From NCBI GenBank assembly GCA_946480445.1, contig CAMLJN010000014.1:1-64000 (forward strand): a DNA stretch of 64,000 bases. Reading direction: 5' to 3'. The notes beneath the pieces were generated by a model that made no database searches, had not been told where the DNA came from, and worked only from the letters and a program-made list of their open reading frames with translations. The DNA comes from an uncultured Buttiauxella sp. (GTDB lineage Bacteria > Pseudomonadota > Gammaproteobacteria > Enterobacterales > Enterobacteriaceae). The position numbers were made by a program, and so were the translations under genes. Shown one piece after another: positions 56,080 to 64,000 of the stretch. Position 1 is the stretch's first letter, and every line of letters starts with the position of its first letter.

Positions 56080-58071
56080 ATGAAAGACGAGTTGGAGCAG
56101 AACCTGCTTTACCGTTATTTAGGGACAACCAGCCCATACTGGCGTTTACTTTCCGACAGCAACGCCCTGCAACTCGCAGCGCATGAAACGGCGGATACCA
56201 GCCAGGTTATCGCCCTGAGCCAGGAGCAGGCGGATGATATCCGGCAGATGACGGTCATCACCTCCAGCATCACCATGACGATTTCGTTATTCGGCGGCGA
56301 GGTGCCGGTGCATCTGGTGGGGCGCAAAGTCTCAAAGCGGGAGTGGGCCGGGACGGCTTCTGCATGGCATGACACCCCTTCTGTGGCGCGGGATCTTGCC
56401 CAGGGCCTCTCTTTTGCCGAGCAGGTCGTTTCCGAAGCCAATTCCGTTATCGTTATTCTGGATCGCCAGGGCAATATTCAACGCTTCAACAGGCTCAGCG
56501 AAGAGTACACGGGGCTGAAAGAACAGGAAGTCATCGGACAAAACGTTTTTAAACTGTTTATGAGCCGTAGTGAAGCCGCCGCCTCGCGACGTAATATCAG
56601 CGGTTTTTTTCGCAACGGCAGCTCCTACGAAGTGGAACGCTGGGTCAAAACCCGCAAAGGCCAGCGCCTGTTTTTGTTCCGCAATAAATTTGTGCACAGC
56701 GGCAGTGGCAAAAACGAAATTTATTTGATTTGTTCAGGTACGGATATCACCGAAGAACGTCGCGCGCAGGAGCGTCTGCGCGTGCTGGCAAACACGGATA
56801 CGATTACCGGCCTGCCTAATCGTAATGCTATCCACGAACAGATCAGCGCCGCGATAGAAAAGCGGGGCGAATCCCAGGTCGGAATTGTTTATCTCGACCT
56901 CGACAATTTTAAGAAAGTGAACGATGCCTACGGGCATATGTTTGGCGACCAGCTCTTACAGGCGGTGTCACTGGCGATCCTGAGCTGCCTTGAGGAAGGC
57001 CAGGTGCTGGCAAGGCTCGGCGGCGACGAGTTTATCGTGCTGGCCACCGACACCTCGCAGGCAACCCTGGAAGCGATGTCCTCGCGCATTTTGACCCGGC
57101 TGAAACAGCCCTTCCGTATCGGACTGATTGAGGTCTATTCCGGCTGTTCGCTGGGCATTTCACTGGCCCCACAGCACGGCGAGGACAGAGAAAGCGTGAT
57201 TCGCAATGCCGACACGGCGATGTATACCGCTAAAGAGAGCGGGCGCGGCAAATTCTGCGTCTTTTCGCCGGAAATGAACCAGCGGGTCTTTGAATATTTA
57301 TGGCTCGACACCAATCTGCGTAAGGCCCTGGAAAAAGATCAGCTGGTGATCCACTATCAGCCGAAAATGACCTGGCGCGGTGAGGTGCGCAGCCTGGAAG
57401 CGCTGGTACGCTGGCAGTCACCCGAACGCGGCCTGATCCCCCCACTCGACTTTATCTCCTACGCCGAAGAATCAGGGTTGATTGTGCCTCTTGGCCGCTG
57501 GGTAATGCTGAGCGTGGTACAGCAGGTCGCGAAATGGCGCGACAAAGGGATCAACCTGCGCGTGGCGGTTAACGTCTCCGCGCGGCAGCTGGCCGATCAG
57601 ACCATCTTTAGCGATCTCAAGCAGGCGCTAAAAGACCTGAACTTTGAATACTGCCCTATCGACGTGGAGCTAACCGAAAGCTGCCTGATTGAGAATGAAG
57701 AGCTGGCGCTCTCCGTGATTCAGCAGTTCAGCAAACTTGGCGCTCAGGTTCATCTGGATGATTTTGGCACCGGCTACTCCTCCCTTTCGCAGCTGGCCCG
57801 CTTCCCTATCGACGCCATTAAACTCGACCAGGCGTTTGTCCGGGATATTCATAAGCAATCTGTTTCTCAGTCCCTGGTGCGCGCTATTGTCGCCGTAGCA
57901 CAGGCGTTGAATTTGCAAGTGATTGCCGAGGGCGTGGAAAACCAGAAGGAGGATGCGTTCCTGACCAAGAATGGCGTTAACGAGCGGCAGGGCTTCTTCT
58001 TTGCCAAACCGATGCCCGCGGCCGTCTTCGAACGCTGGTTGAAACGTTACCAGGCGAGAACTGCACGTTAA
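56080..58071 (+). CDS. rpfR: RpfR/PdeR, DSF-sensing c-di-GMP enzyme (FI-PAS-GGDEF-EAL)
   Basis: A 663-residue protein, orthologue of E. coli PdeR (YciR/Gmr). N-terminal ~100 residues are the RpfF-interaction (FI) domain, followed by PAS (~112-225), GGDEF (GGDEF intact at 314-318; [11 protein letters not shown]) and EAL (EALVRW at 440-445; DDFGTGYSS near 563). In Cronobacter and Burkholderia RpfR binds the fatty-acid signal BDSF in its PAS domain and then lowers c-di-GMP. The convergent neighbour is rpfF, so here it is likely RpfR and not only the signal-less PdeR of E. coli. GGAGAAACC precedes the ATG. Confidence 0.93.
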   Translation: MKDELEQNLLYRYLGTTSPYWRLLSDSNALQLAAHETADTSQVIALSQEQADDIRQMTVITSSITMTISLFGGEVPVHLVGRKVSKREWAGTASAWHDTPSVARDLAQGLSFAEQVVSEANSVIVILDRQGNIQRFNRLSEEYTGLKEQEVIGQNVFKLFMSRSEAAASRRNISGFFRNGSSYEVERWVKTRKGQRLFLFRNKFVHSGSGKNEIYLICSGTDITEERRAQERLRVLANTDTITGLPNRNAIHEQISAAIEKRGESQVGIVYLDLDNFKKVNDAYGHMFGDQLLQAVSLAILSCLEEGQVLARLGGDEFIVLATDTSQATLEAMSSRILTRLKQPFRIGLIEVYSGCSLGISLAPQHGEDRESVIRNADTAMYTAKESGRGKFCVFSPEMNQRVFEYLWLDTNLRKALEKDQLVIHYQPKMTWRGEVRSLEALVRWQSPERGLIPPLDFISYAEESGLIVPLGRWVMLSVVQQVAKWRDKGINLRVAVNVSARQLADQTIFSDLKQALKDLNFEYCPIDVELTESCLIENEELALSVIQQFSKLGAQVHLDDFGTGYSSLSQLARFPIDAIKLDQAFVRDIHKQSVSQSLVRAIVAVAQALNLQVIAEGVENQKEDAFLTKNGVNERQGFFFAKPMPAAVFERWLKRYQARTAR

Positions 58072-58102
58072 AAAAGACGCCATTCTGATCAGAAATGGCG
58101 TC
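58069..58102 (-). terminator. Terminator of rpfF
   Basis: On the minus strand GACGCCATT (58102-58094) pairs with AATGGCGTC (58084-58076), followed by TTTTTT. It lies between the convergent ends of rpfR and rpfF. Confidence 0.85.
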
Positions 58103-58156
58103 AACAAAGGTGAAAACTCCACCCCCTTTAAAGATTAACTAAAATGCCTTCTGATC

Positions 58157-59026
58157 TTAGCCAGCCTTACGTAGGGTCGTGGAAATATGTCGGTTCTGTA
58201 ATTGCACCAGCCGTTCCATATAAGCAATATCCTTCGGCTGCAAATTAAAGGCCGCGTCTACCCAATCCTCCGTGATATCCATTAGCTCGGCGCGGGGCAA
58301 TTGCAGCACGCGCTGACGCGCTCTTAACATCGCCCGTACCCCATTCAGCTTAGGTTGCAGAGTGTCGATAAAGGTGCGGGTAGCCACATAACCCTGGTCC
58401 GGCTCGAACAGTAAATCGACCAGGCCATGTTGCTCGTACCATTCGGCAGTATGCGACTCCCCTTTATAAATCAGCTCTTCGGCAAGCTTCATCCCCGACC
58501 TTCTGGTCACCAGAGAATACCCTCCCATCCCCGGGAAGAGATTAAAGGCTATTTCTGGAAACCCCATGCGGGCATCACGCTGGGCCAGCACAAAATGATG
58601 GGCCAGCGCCGCTTCAAAGCCGCCGCCCAGTGCGCTGCCTTCCACCATAGCAAGGCTAATTGCACCGGTGTCAAAACCGCGTGAAGCCGCATGGACACAG
58701 TCAACACAGGCACGGGCATAGGCACGTAATGCCTCGCGCCGCCCTTGCTGTATCGTTTCAACAAAGAAGCCTAAATCACCGCCGGTGTTATACATCCCCG
58801 GGACCAGCGAACCGGTGACCCAGAAGTCCACGGCAAATCCCGCCTGCTGGACCAGATAACTCATGTTCATGATCTCTTCGATCAACACATGGTTAAAGCA
58901 AGGCCGCGGTTGCGCACGGAGCATCATCCATACCGTGCGCCGTTCTTCCTCGTAATAACCGGATAGCTGGGTGAAACGCGCAGTATCGGTAAACAATTTG
59001 CAGGTTGGTTGGTTTAAGACAGTCAT
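58157..59026 (-). CDS. rpfF: RpfF, diffusible signal factor synthase
   Basis: A 289-residue crotonase-fold enzyme. The two catalytic Glu of RpfF are visible in ALGGGFEAA (Glu 138) and MGFPEIAFNLFPGMGGYS (Glu 158), 20 residues apart as Glu141/Glu161 in Xanthomonas RpfF. It combines acyl-ACP dehydration and thioesterase action to make cis-2-unsaturated fatty acid signals (BDSF in enterics). E. coli lacks it. Adjacent and convergent to rpfR, its receptor, as in Cronobacter. No frameshift or missing residue. Confidence 0.93.
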   Translation of the reverse strand: MTVLNQPTCKLFTDTARFTQLSGYYEEERRTVWMMLRAQPRPCFNHVLIEEIMNMSYLVQQAGFAVDFWVTGSLVPGMYNTGGDLGFFVETIQQGRREALRAYARACVDCVHAASRGFDTGAISLAMVEGSALGGGFEAALAHHFVLAQRDARMGFPEIAFNLFPGMGGYSLVTRRSGMKLAEELIYKGESHTAEWYEQHGLVDLLFEPDQGYVATRTFIDTLQPKLNGVRAMLRARQRVLQLPRAELMDITEDWVDAAFNLQPKDIAYMERLVQLQNRHISTTLRKAG

Positions 59027-59236
59027 TTTTTAATCCTGGGTTTCAGGGTGGGAGAACGCGCCAGGGAGTCCCGGCGCGCGTTGCAAAGCAGTGAATTACC
59101 GCAAGTGCATGGGCAAACAATAGAATCTGTTTACAGCACGTCACGGTAATTTTTTTGCCCTACCAATTTCCCACAGCTTGCTAAGCCAGATGACGAAACT
59201 CATAGATTATTTATATATGTCCGCCGCCGCAGGCAT

Positions 59237-59266
59237 AAAAAAACGCCCGATAAACGGACGTTTTTT
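59237..59266 (-). terminator. Terminator downstream of rlhA
   Basis: AACGCCCG (59242-59249) pairs with CGGACGTT (59255-59262) with one mismatch; T runs flank it on both strands, so it can act in both directions. Confidence 0.7.
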
Positions 59267-59282
59267 GCTTCGGCGCTAAACC

Positions 59283-61247
59283 CTAGCCTTTGGCTTTTTT
59301 CGGCAGCGTTTTCATCAGCTCATCGGGGCTGATGGTCGCCACAATGCTGCCCGGCAAAGGCATCTTCAGGATGTGATTTTTCATCTTGCCAATCACGTGC
59401 ATTTCACACGGCCGACAATCGAACTTCAGCGTCAAAATCTCATCGCCATGAACCAGCTGCATCGGCGTAGCGCGCCAGCTTTTGATATTACCCTTCGCCT
59501 GTTTCGGACACAGGTTGAAAGCAAAACGCAGGCAGTGCTTGGTGATCATCACAGGAACATCGCCCTTCTCTTCATGCGCCTCATAAGCCGCATCAATAAG
59601 TTTTACACCATAACGCTGATAGAACTCGCGCGCTTTATGGTTATAAACATTCGCCAGGAAACTGAGATGCTCTTCCGGATAAACGGGCGCAGGCACCGCA
59701 ACCGCTTTTCGCGTACCGCGTTGATACTGCTGCTCACGGGCTGCGGTCAGGGCATCAACCGCATCACGGCGTAATTGATTCAGCAATCCGTTTGGAACGA
59801 ACAACGGAGCAGGCAAAGAGATATTGACCGCGCGGGCGGTATACATGGTCTGCCCTAGCTTCGCCAGGCCATCGCGCAGATTGTCATAGGCTTTCTGAGG
59901 ATTATTTGCGACCTCAAATTTGCCGTCCAGTGTCTGGCTGACGCTGACGCCCCCTTCGCAGGTTAAGGTCAGCACCAGTTGTTCTTCGCCACCGGTCAGA
60001 TCCATATCCACCGCCACGCGACGCTCGCTGGAGGTTTTCAACAGCGCCTGCTGCCAGTTGTGGTCAAGATTGCGGTTCAACGGGTGGTGAGGACGCACGT
60101 TTTTTAGCGTCTCCGGCATTTCGTTTGGCCAGACGCGATACTGATTCTTTCCTGTTTTCTCAACGGTGTTCGCGCGGAAACCGACAATTTCACGCTTGAT
60201 CAACACATTTAAGCCATCGCCATTGGTCAGTTCATCCTTCACGCTCACATCCAGATGATCCTTACCCACTTTCAGCACTTCACCCACCGGCAGGCCGATA
60301 AACTTCGGCGAGTCGAAAGCGCCGATGTCGATTTTACGCTCGTTAACGAAGTAGTCCGTGCTGCCACGGTGGAAGGTTTTGTCCGGCGACGGAATAAAGA
60401 AATGGGACGTCACGCCCGCGGATGCACGCTTCAGATCGCTACGATTTTCCATCAGCTCGTCGAGAAGCTGGCGATAATAAGCGGTGATGTTTTTCACGTA
60501 GCTCATATCTTTATAACGCCCTTCGATCTTGAAGGAGCGAACACCTGCGTCAACCAGTGCCGCAAGGTTAGCACTCTGATCGTTATCCTTCATCGACAAA
60601 AGATGTTTTTCATAGGCTACAACGCGGCCCTGGTCATCTTTTAAGGTATACGGCAGACGGCAGGCCTGCGAACAGTCGCCACGGTTGGCGCTGCGGCCGG
60701 TCTGAGCATGCGAAATATTGCACTGCCCTGAGTAGGCTACGCAAAGCGCACCGTGGATAAAGAACTCGATGGTCGCATCGACATGCTCATGGATAGCTTT
60801 GATCTGGTTCAGATTCAGCTCACGCGCCAGCACTATCTGTGAGAAACCCACGTCTGAGAGAAACTTAGCTTTCTCCACGCTCCGGATATCACACTGGGTA
60901 CTGGCATGCAGTTCGATGGGCGGCAGATCCATTTCCAGCACGCCCATATCCTGAACGATCAGCGCATCGACACCGGCCTGGTAAAGATCGTGAATCATCA
61001 GCCGCGCGGGTTCCAGCTCGTTATCATGCAGAATGGTATTCAGCGTGACAAAGATTTTGGCTCCGTAACGATGGGCGAAAGGCACCAGTTCGGCCAGATC
61101 GCGCAGGCTGTTACCGGCGTTATGGCGCGCGCCGAAGCCCGGGCCGCCGATGTACACCGCGTCCGCGCCGTGCAAAATAGCTTCACGGGCAATGCCGGTA
61201 TCGCGGGCAGGACTGAGTAATTCAAGATGATTTGCGTGCAGGCGCAT
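59283..61247 (-). CDS. rlhA: RlhA, 23S rRNA C2501 hydroxylase (U32 family)
   Basis: A 654-residue protein (E. coli YdcP 653). U32 peptidase-type domain with ELLSPARD, the signature EFFIHGALCVAYSGQCNISH and Cys cluster (GDCSQACRLPY), which should hold an iron-sulfur cluster. It hydroxylates C2501 of 23S rRNA using prephenate-dependent chemistry with iron. ATG 61247 is the family start; the longer open frame to 61331 has no support. Confidence 0.94.
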   Translation of the reverse strand: MRLHANHLELLSPARDTGIAREAILHGADAVYIGGPGFGARHNAGNSLRDLAELVPFAHRYGAKIFVTLNTILHDNELEPARLMIHDLYQAGVDALIVQDMGVLEMDLPPIELHASTQCDIRSVEKAKFLSDVGFSQIVLARELNLNQIKAIHEHVDATIEFFIHGALCVAYSGQCNISHAQTGRSANRGDCSQACRLPYTLKDDQGRVVAYEKHLLSMKDNDQSANLAALVDAGVRSFKIEGRYKDMSYVKNITAYYRQLLDELMENRSDLKRASAGVTSHFFIPSPDKTFHRGSTDYFVNERKIDIGAFDSPKFIGLPVGEVLKVGKDHLDVSVKDELTNGDGLNVLIKREIVGFRANTVEKTGKNQYRVWPNEMPETLKNVRPHHPLNRNLDHNWQQALLKTSSERRVAVDMDLTGGEEQLVLTLTCEGGVSVSQTLDGKFEVANNPQKAYDNLRDGLAKLGQTMYTARAVNISLPAPLFVPNGLLNQLRRDAVDALTAAREQQYQRGTRKAVAVPAPVYPEEHLSFLANVYNHKAREFYQRYGVKLIDAAYEAHEEKGDVPVMITKHCLRFAFNLCPKQAKGNIKSWRATPMQLVHGDEILTLKFDCRPCEMHVIGKMKNHILKMPLPGSIVATISPDELMKTLPKKAKG

Positions 61248-61508
61248 AGTTCGTCGTTTTTCTGTAGATAGGCGAAAGGCGGCTATTGTAGTCAGAATGG
61301 ACGGGTAAAAACAGAGGATGTTTTCTGCCACTCTCCTGCGGCTTGTCGCAGGGCATCGTGTCTTACTGACACTTCCAGCGTATCCCCTACAGAACGACTC
61401 CCGGACGCCTGACAGCCTTTGACCGGGCGTTCTGCACTGATTAGCCAGCTGAGATAATCAGTGACGAGGTCCTGGCAACAGTGCCCACGCTTTATAATTT
61501 CATTAAGG

Positions 61509-62699
61509 CTAAGAGCTGAATTTATGCATTAATTGTGTTCTTGCATTGTCAAAGCTCTGAGAGCGTATTTTCGAAATGGCATCCCCCCAGAGTGGGTTTA
61601 CCTTGATATAATACCCAGAGTTTTTAGCCACTGCGATGAGCTCGCGAAAATCATCCTCATTTTCAATAACACATAACCTGTCAAAGCGCCCCATTTTTTC
61701 AGGTAATGCAAAGGTTGCCGGATAATTGGCTAGCGGATCTGTGGCCGGACTGGTTGCATCAACGTTATGGTGTACAATCTTCTCCCCATCCCCCACCAAC
61801 GCTGAGTTAATCAAGACGATAAGTTGCCGAATACGTTGCGAAGCATTTCCTGTATCTGGATTCTCTTTATGATAGAAACTAACGGGATCAGAATAATCCT
61901 GCATTAATACGTGATCGGTGGGTAACGGTTTATGATATGTTGCCACCCGACGATGAAGTACTGTATGTGAAATATCAGGAACAGGCAGATTATCCTGAGC
62001 ACCAAGATCGCTGATATGTGGCGCTATTATAAGCAAGTCATAGTCCGCAGTGAAAGGTAAGGCATGTTGCGTGGGAGCCAACACCTTTATTTGTTTATCA
62101 TTATGAAATATAAGATAATTATCTTCACCCAAGCCTGTTAACCTCCTGGCTTCAAAGGAGTATATCTTGCCACTGGGCGCTTTGGCCTTAAAACGACGAA
62201 CTCCCTTAGCATTTTCAAGAGTAAGATCGTCGATGACCCCCCTTTCCAGTAAACTACCTAATCTGGTTCTGGTGATAATCAAATCTACCGCGGCTGCATG
62301 CCCCTCCCTTATGCACTCTTGTATCTGCTGGTTGAATTTATCCCTGCAGGCAACGGATGCATTCTCAAGCTTACTAAAATATTGCTGCTCACAAATAAAA
62401 CCGGCCTGCGGCCCCCAGCAAGCACTTTTCCCTTTGATATGAAATCCTTTTGTAGGGTAGCCCGATGCAATTAACTCTGTCGCGAGTTTATCTATCGGTC
62501 GGACGCCTATAATACAATTCAACTCACTCGCTAAACACTGCAGCGGTAATAAGTGTTTCGGTACCACACCTGTTTTATCCTTAATGAAATCAACCAATGT
62601 TTGAATCTCATCTTCACGACCAGCCTTGCGATTATTTTTTGTCGTTTGCTTGCTATAATTACAGGGCATTATTGCAGCAAGATTATATCCAATTTTCAT
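61509..62699 (-). CDS. ExoY-like nucleotidyl cyclase, probable secreted effector
   Basis: A 396-residue protein of the anthrax edema factor/CyaA/ExoY class II nucleotidyl cyclase family. It shares with Pseudomonas ExoY the P-loop-like segment YPTKGFHIKGKSACWGPQAG (Lys 84, Lys 91), the two metal Asp in FTADYDLLIIAP (Asp 219, Asp 221) and HHNVDA...NYPATFALP (His 310/311, Asn 325). It has no signal peptide and no calmodulin-binding insert, as in ExoY, which is a T3SS effector making cGMP/cUMP after activation by host actin. AT-richer than rlhA and sutR, between which it is inserted. GGGGCA precedes the ATG at 62699. Confidence 0.88.
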   Translation of the reverse strand: MKIGYNLAAIMPCNYSKQTTKNNRKAGREDEIQTLVDFIKDKTGVVPKHLLPLQCLASELNCIIGVRPIDKLATELIASGYPTKGFHIKGKSACWGPQAGFICEQQYFSKLENASVACRDKFNQQIQECIREGHAAAVDLIITRTRLGSLLERGVIDDLTLENAKGVRRFKAKAPSGKIYSFEARRLTGLGEDNYLIFHNDKQIKVLAPTQHALPFTADYDLLIIAPHISDLGAQDNLPVPDISHTVLHRRVATYHKPLPTDHVLMQDYSDPVSFYHKENPDTGNASQRIRQLIVLINSALVGDGEKIVHHNVDATSPATDPLANYPATFALPEKMGRFDRLCVIENEDDFRELIAVAKNSGYYIKVNPLWGDAISKIRSQSFDNARTQLMHKFSS

Positions 62700-63176
62700 A
62701 TTGCCCCATCATCATAAAACAGTAAATGATTTCAATTAACCTCTGGCGTTTACGCTAGCAATTATAATTTAATCAACATCACAAATGAATCAAGTTAAAA
62801 ACCTGATATATAAGCTCCACGCCAGTAAAGCGCCATGAAAACTGACTGTGCTGGTGTCATCCCCAAAATGCTAAATGTAGCGGAGGAAGCCAGACTGCTG
62901 CGATTGGGTATCAGAAATTGCAGGACTCGAAAACCAGGGTTCTCTTCTTTAGCCCTGATGACCTGCTGGATTAAGTTTCCCCCCCCTAAACCCACAAACG
63001 TTCATGTTCGTCATTAAACGACGCCTGAACGCTCAGCAAGGTCGCGAGCTGCCCCCTCATTTAAAGTTGAGGCAGAGAAAAGTGAGTTTTTCGTTAGAAT
63101 TTGCAACAGAAAGCATAATTTGTATTCTGTAAATTTACTAATAAGGTAAGCATACTTTAAAAATAATGAGTTTCTT
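62700..63176. other. AT-rich intergenic stretch upstream of the ExoY-like gene, no gene seen
   Basis: This 477-bp stretch has no convincing reading frame or RNA gene. It is AT-rich with runs such as CTTTAAAAATAATGAG. It presumably holds the promoter of the minus-strand cyclase gene and scars of its acquisition. Confidence 0.5.
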
Positions 63177-63230
63177 TTAAAAAACGCCAAAATGTCATAT
63201 TTAAATATAAACGAGTAATCTTTTGGCGTT
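63177..63230 (-). terminator. Terminator of sutR
   Basis: On the minus strand AACGCCAAAA (63230-63221) pairs perfectly with TTTTGGCGTT (63192-63183) over a 28-nt AT-rich loop, followed by TTTTAAAAG. It starts 46 bp after the sutR stop. The loop is long for a Rho-independent terminator. Confidence 0.6.
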
Positions 63231-63275
63231 GTTGAACCAGCAAGAATAGACTCCTGACGCGCGGATACCCCACCC

Positions 63276-63803
63276 TTACGGGTAGTGAATCAGCGAGTGA
63301 AAATGCACAGGCTCCGCCCCTCTGTTACGGTAGCTATGCGCTTTATCACCCGCGAAACGCAGCCCTTCGCCCGCCTTTAATGTTTGCCAATTGCCTTGCG
63401 TTTGCAAATCCAGCTGGCCGTCTATCACGATGACATGCTCCACCACGCCGCTGTAGTGCGGGGAAGATTCACTGATAGCGCCGGGCGCAAGCTTGATAGA
63501 AAACAGATCAAACCGCAGCTGTTCGTCATGAGGGAACAGCGGCTCCACAATCATGTCGCTGTCTTGCGGGTCGAATACAGGCCGCTCCGGCTGTTCGCCT
63601 GCCTCCAGAAACACCGAGAAGGGTACGTTAAGCCCGGTGGCTATTTTCCACAACGTTGCCACCGTCGGGCTGGATTCATTGCGTTCAATCTGGCCCAGCA
63701 TGGCCTTAGAAACGCCGGTTTTCTCCGCCGTCTGCGTCAGGCTCCAGCCTCGCGCCTGGCGCAATGCCCGCAGTGTCGCACTTAAATAGGCAGTAATATC
63801 CAT
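63276..63803 (-). CDS. sutR: SutR (YdcN), XRE-cupin transcriptional regulator
   Basis: A 175-residue protein: N-terminal XRE helix-turn-helix (LTQTAEKTGVSKAMLGQIER) and C-terminal cupin (PHYSGVVEHVIVIDGQLDLQ), like E. coli SutR, which regulates sulfur-use genes. Divergent from ydcO with a repeat-bearing gap between them. Complete. Confidence 0.92.
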   Translation of the reverse strand: MDITAYLSATLRALRQARGWSLTQTAEKTGVSKAMLGQIERNESSPTVATLWKIATGLNVPFSVFLEAGEQPERPVFDPQDSDMIVEPLFPHDEQLRFDLFSIKLAPGAISESSPHYSGVVEHVIVIDGQLDLQTQGNWQTLKAGEGLRFAGDKAHSYRNRGAEPVHFHSLIHYP

Positions 63804-63829
63804 CCTGATCTCCTTGTTAACGCCGTCAG

Positions 63830-63888
63830 TATAACGCCTTGTGCGCTATAACGCACGGTGATAGAGTGCAGCGGACGCTATAACGCAC
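63830..63888. promoter_or_regulatory. Repeated TATAACGC elements between sutR and ydcO (candidate SutR operators)
   Basis: TATAACGC occurs three times (63830-63837, 63847-63854, 63879-63886). The second lies in the palindrome-like GTGCGCTATAACGCAC (63841-63856), and the third in GACGCTATAACGCAC (63874-63888). Repeats in a divergent regulator/target gap suggest binding sites of the regulator. Confidence 0.6.
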
Positions 63889-63900
63889 GAAGGAGATTCT

Positions 63901-64000
63901 ATGCGTACCTCACCGATTCCTATACCCACCGTCCTTGCCGGTTTTGTTGCCGTTCTGGTCGGCTATGCCAGCTCAGCGGCGATTATCTGGCAGGCCGCCG
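63901..64000 (+). CDS. ydcO: YdcO, BenE-family transporter (3' truncated by window)
   Basis: The first 33 codons read MRTSPIPIPTVLAGFVAVLV, then GYASSAAIIWQAA, matching the N terminus of E. coli YdcO, a benzoate:H+ symporter-family inner-membrane protein. AAGGAGATT precedes the ATG. The rest lies beyond the window. Confidence 0.9.
   Translation, partial: MRTSPIPIPTVLAGFVAVLVGYASSAAIIWQAA

Noticed and set aside
62795..62995. A 66-codon minus-strand frame upstream of the ExoY-like gene
   Set aside because: Poor start and no recognisable features; more likely noncoding DNA.
1..64000. Search for CRISPR arrays, tRNA/rRNA genes, complete IS elements and T3SS apparatus genes
   Set aside because: No regular repeat-spacer pattern, cloverleaf, transposase or secretion-apparatus gene was seen when reading through the window.

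Overview
The window is chromosomal DNA from a member of the Enterobacteriaceae. Most proteins are close homologues of E. coli K-12 core proteins in familiar blocks (ydbL-ynbE-ydbH, ldhA-hslJ-ydbJ-nifJ, dbpA/ttcA/fnrS/zntB, mppA-mpaA-ycjG-tpx-tyrR-ycjF-ycjX-psp-sap-fabI-yciW-rnb, rlhA/sutR/ydcO). The accessory content is not E. coli: a DSF-type rpfF/rpfR pair, an AfuABC phosphosugar importer with a Uhp-like sensor, and two type III effector homologues. I cannot fix the genus from sequence alone; a Cedecea/Enterobacter/Cronobacter-like enterobacterium would fit. No tRNA, rRNA, CRISPR array or complete insertion sequence was seen.

Layout. 1-2.0 kb: 3' part of a membrane PQQ dehydrogenase. 2.1-3.6 kb: rhodanese divergent from ftrA. 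3.6-4.0 kb: a PhoP-type magnesium-stress locus, with the 31-aa mgtS and, on the other strand, an MgrR-like sRNA behind a well-formed PhoP box. 4.2-6 kb: RcnB-like protein, ydfZ with an FNR site, a decayed small lipoprotein gene and an unknown gene. 5.8-9 kb: ydbH-ynbE-ydbL envelope lipid-transport operon. 9-14.9 kb: fermentative genes ldhA and nifJ with hslJ and ydbJ. 15-16.1 kb: two unknown AT-rich genes. 16.2-24.1 kb: uhpABC-like sensor genes plus afuABC. 24.1-26.2 kb: chaperone and SopB/IpgD-type inositol phosphatase. 26.3-31.8 kb: dbpA, fumD, a YmgB-like gene, an eroded integrated element ending in an integrase tail against ttcA, then ttcA and the FnrS sRNA. 31.8-43.4 kb: zntB, a diguanylate cyclase, ybiI, mppA, mpaA, ycjG, tpx, tyrR, ycjFX. 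43.1-51.4 kb: psp envelope-stress genes and sapABCDF. 51.5-59 kb: fabI, yciW, rnb, rpfR and rpfF. 59.3-64 kb: rlhA, an ExoY-like nucleotidyl cyclase, sutR and the start of ydcO.

Functional themes: (i) anaerobic/FNR control (ydfZ, fnrS, ldhA, nifJ); (ii) envelope stress and antimicrobial peptide defence (psp, sap, mgtS/mgrR, ydbH); (iii) c-di-GMP and fatty-acid signalling (rpfF/rpfR and a separate GGDEF enzyme); (iv) host interaction (SopB-like and ExoY-like effectors, phosphosugar uptake). The two effector homologues sit singly in conserved backbone with no secretion apparatus here, so a T3SS would have to be elsewhere in the genome.

Caution: three conserved genes (uhpB-like, afuB, tpx) each carry a one-base shift at a short homopolymer. 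This pattern suggests sequencing error as strongly as gene decay, and affects how the afu locus should be read.
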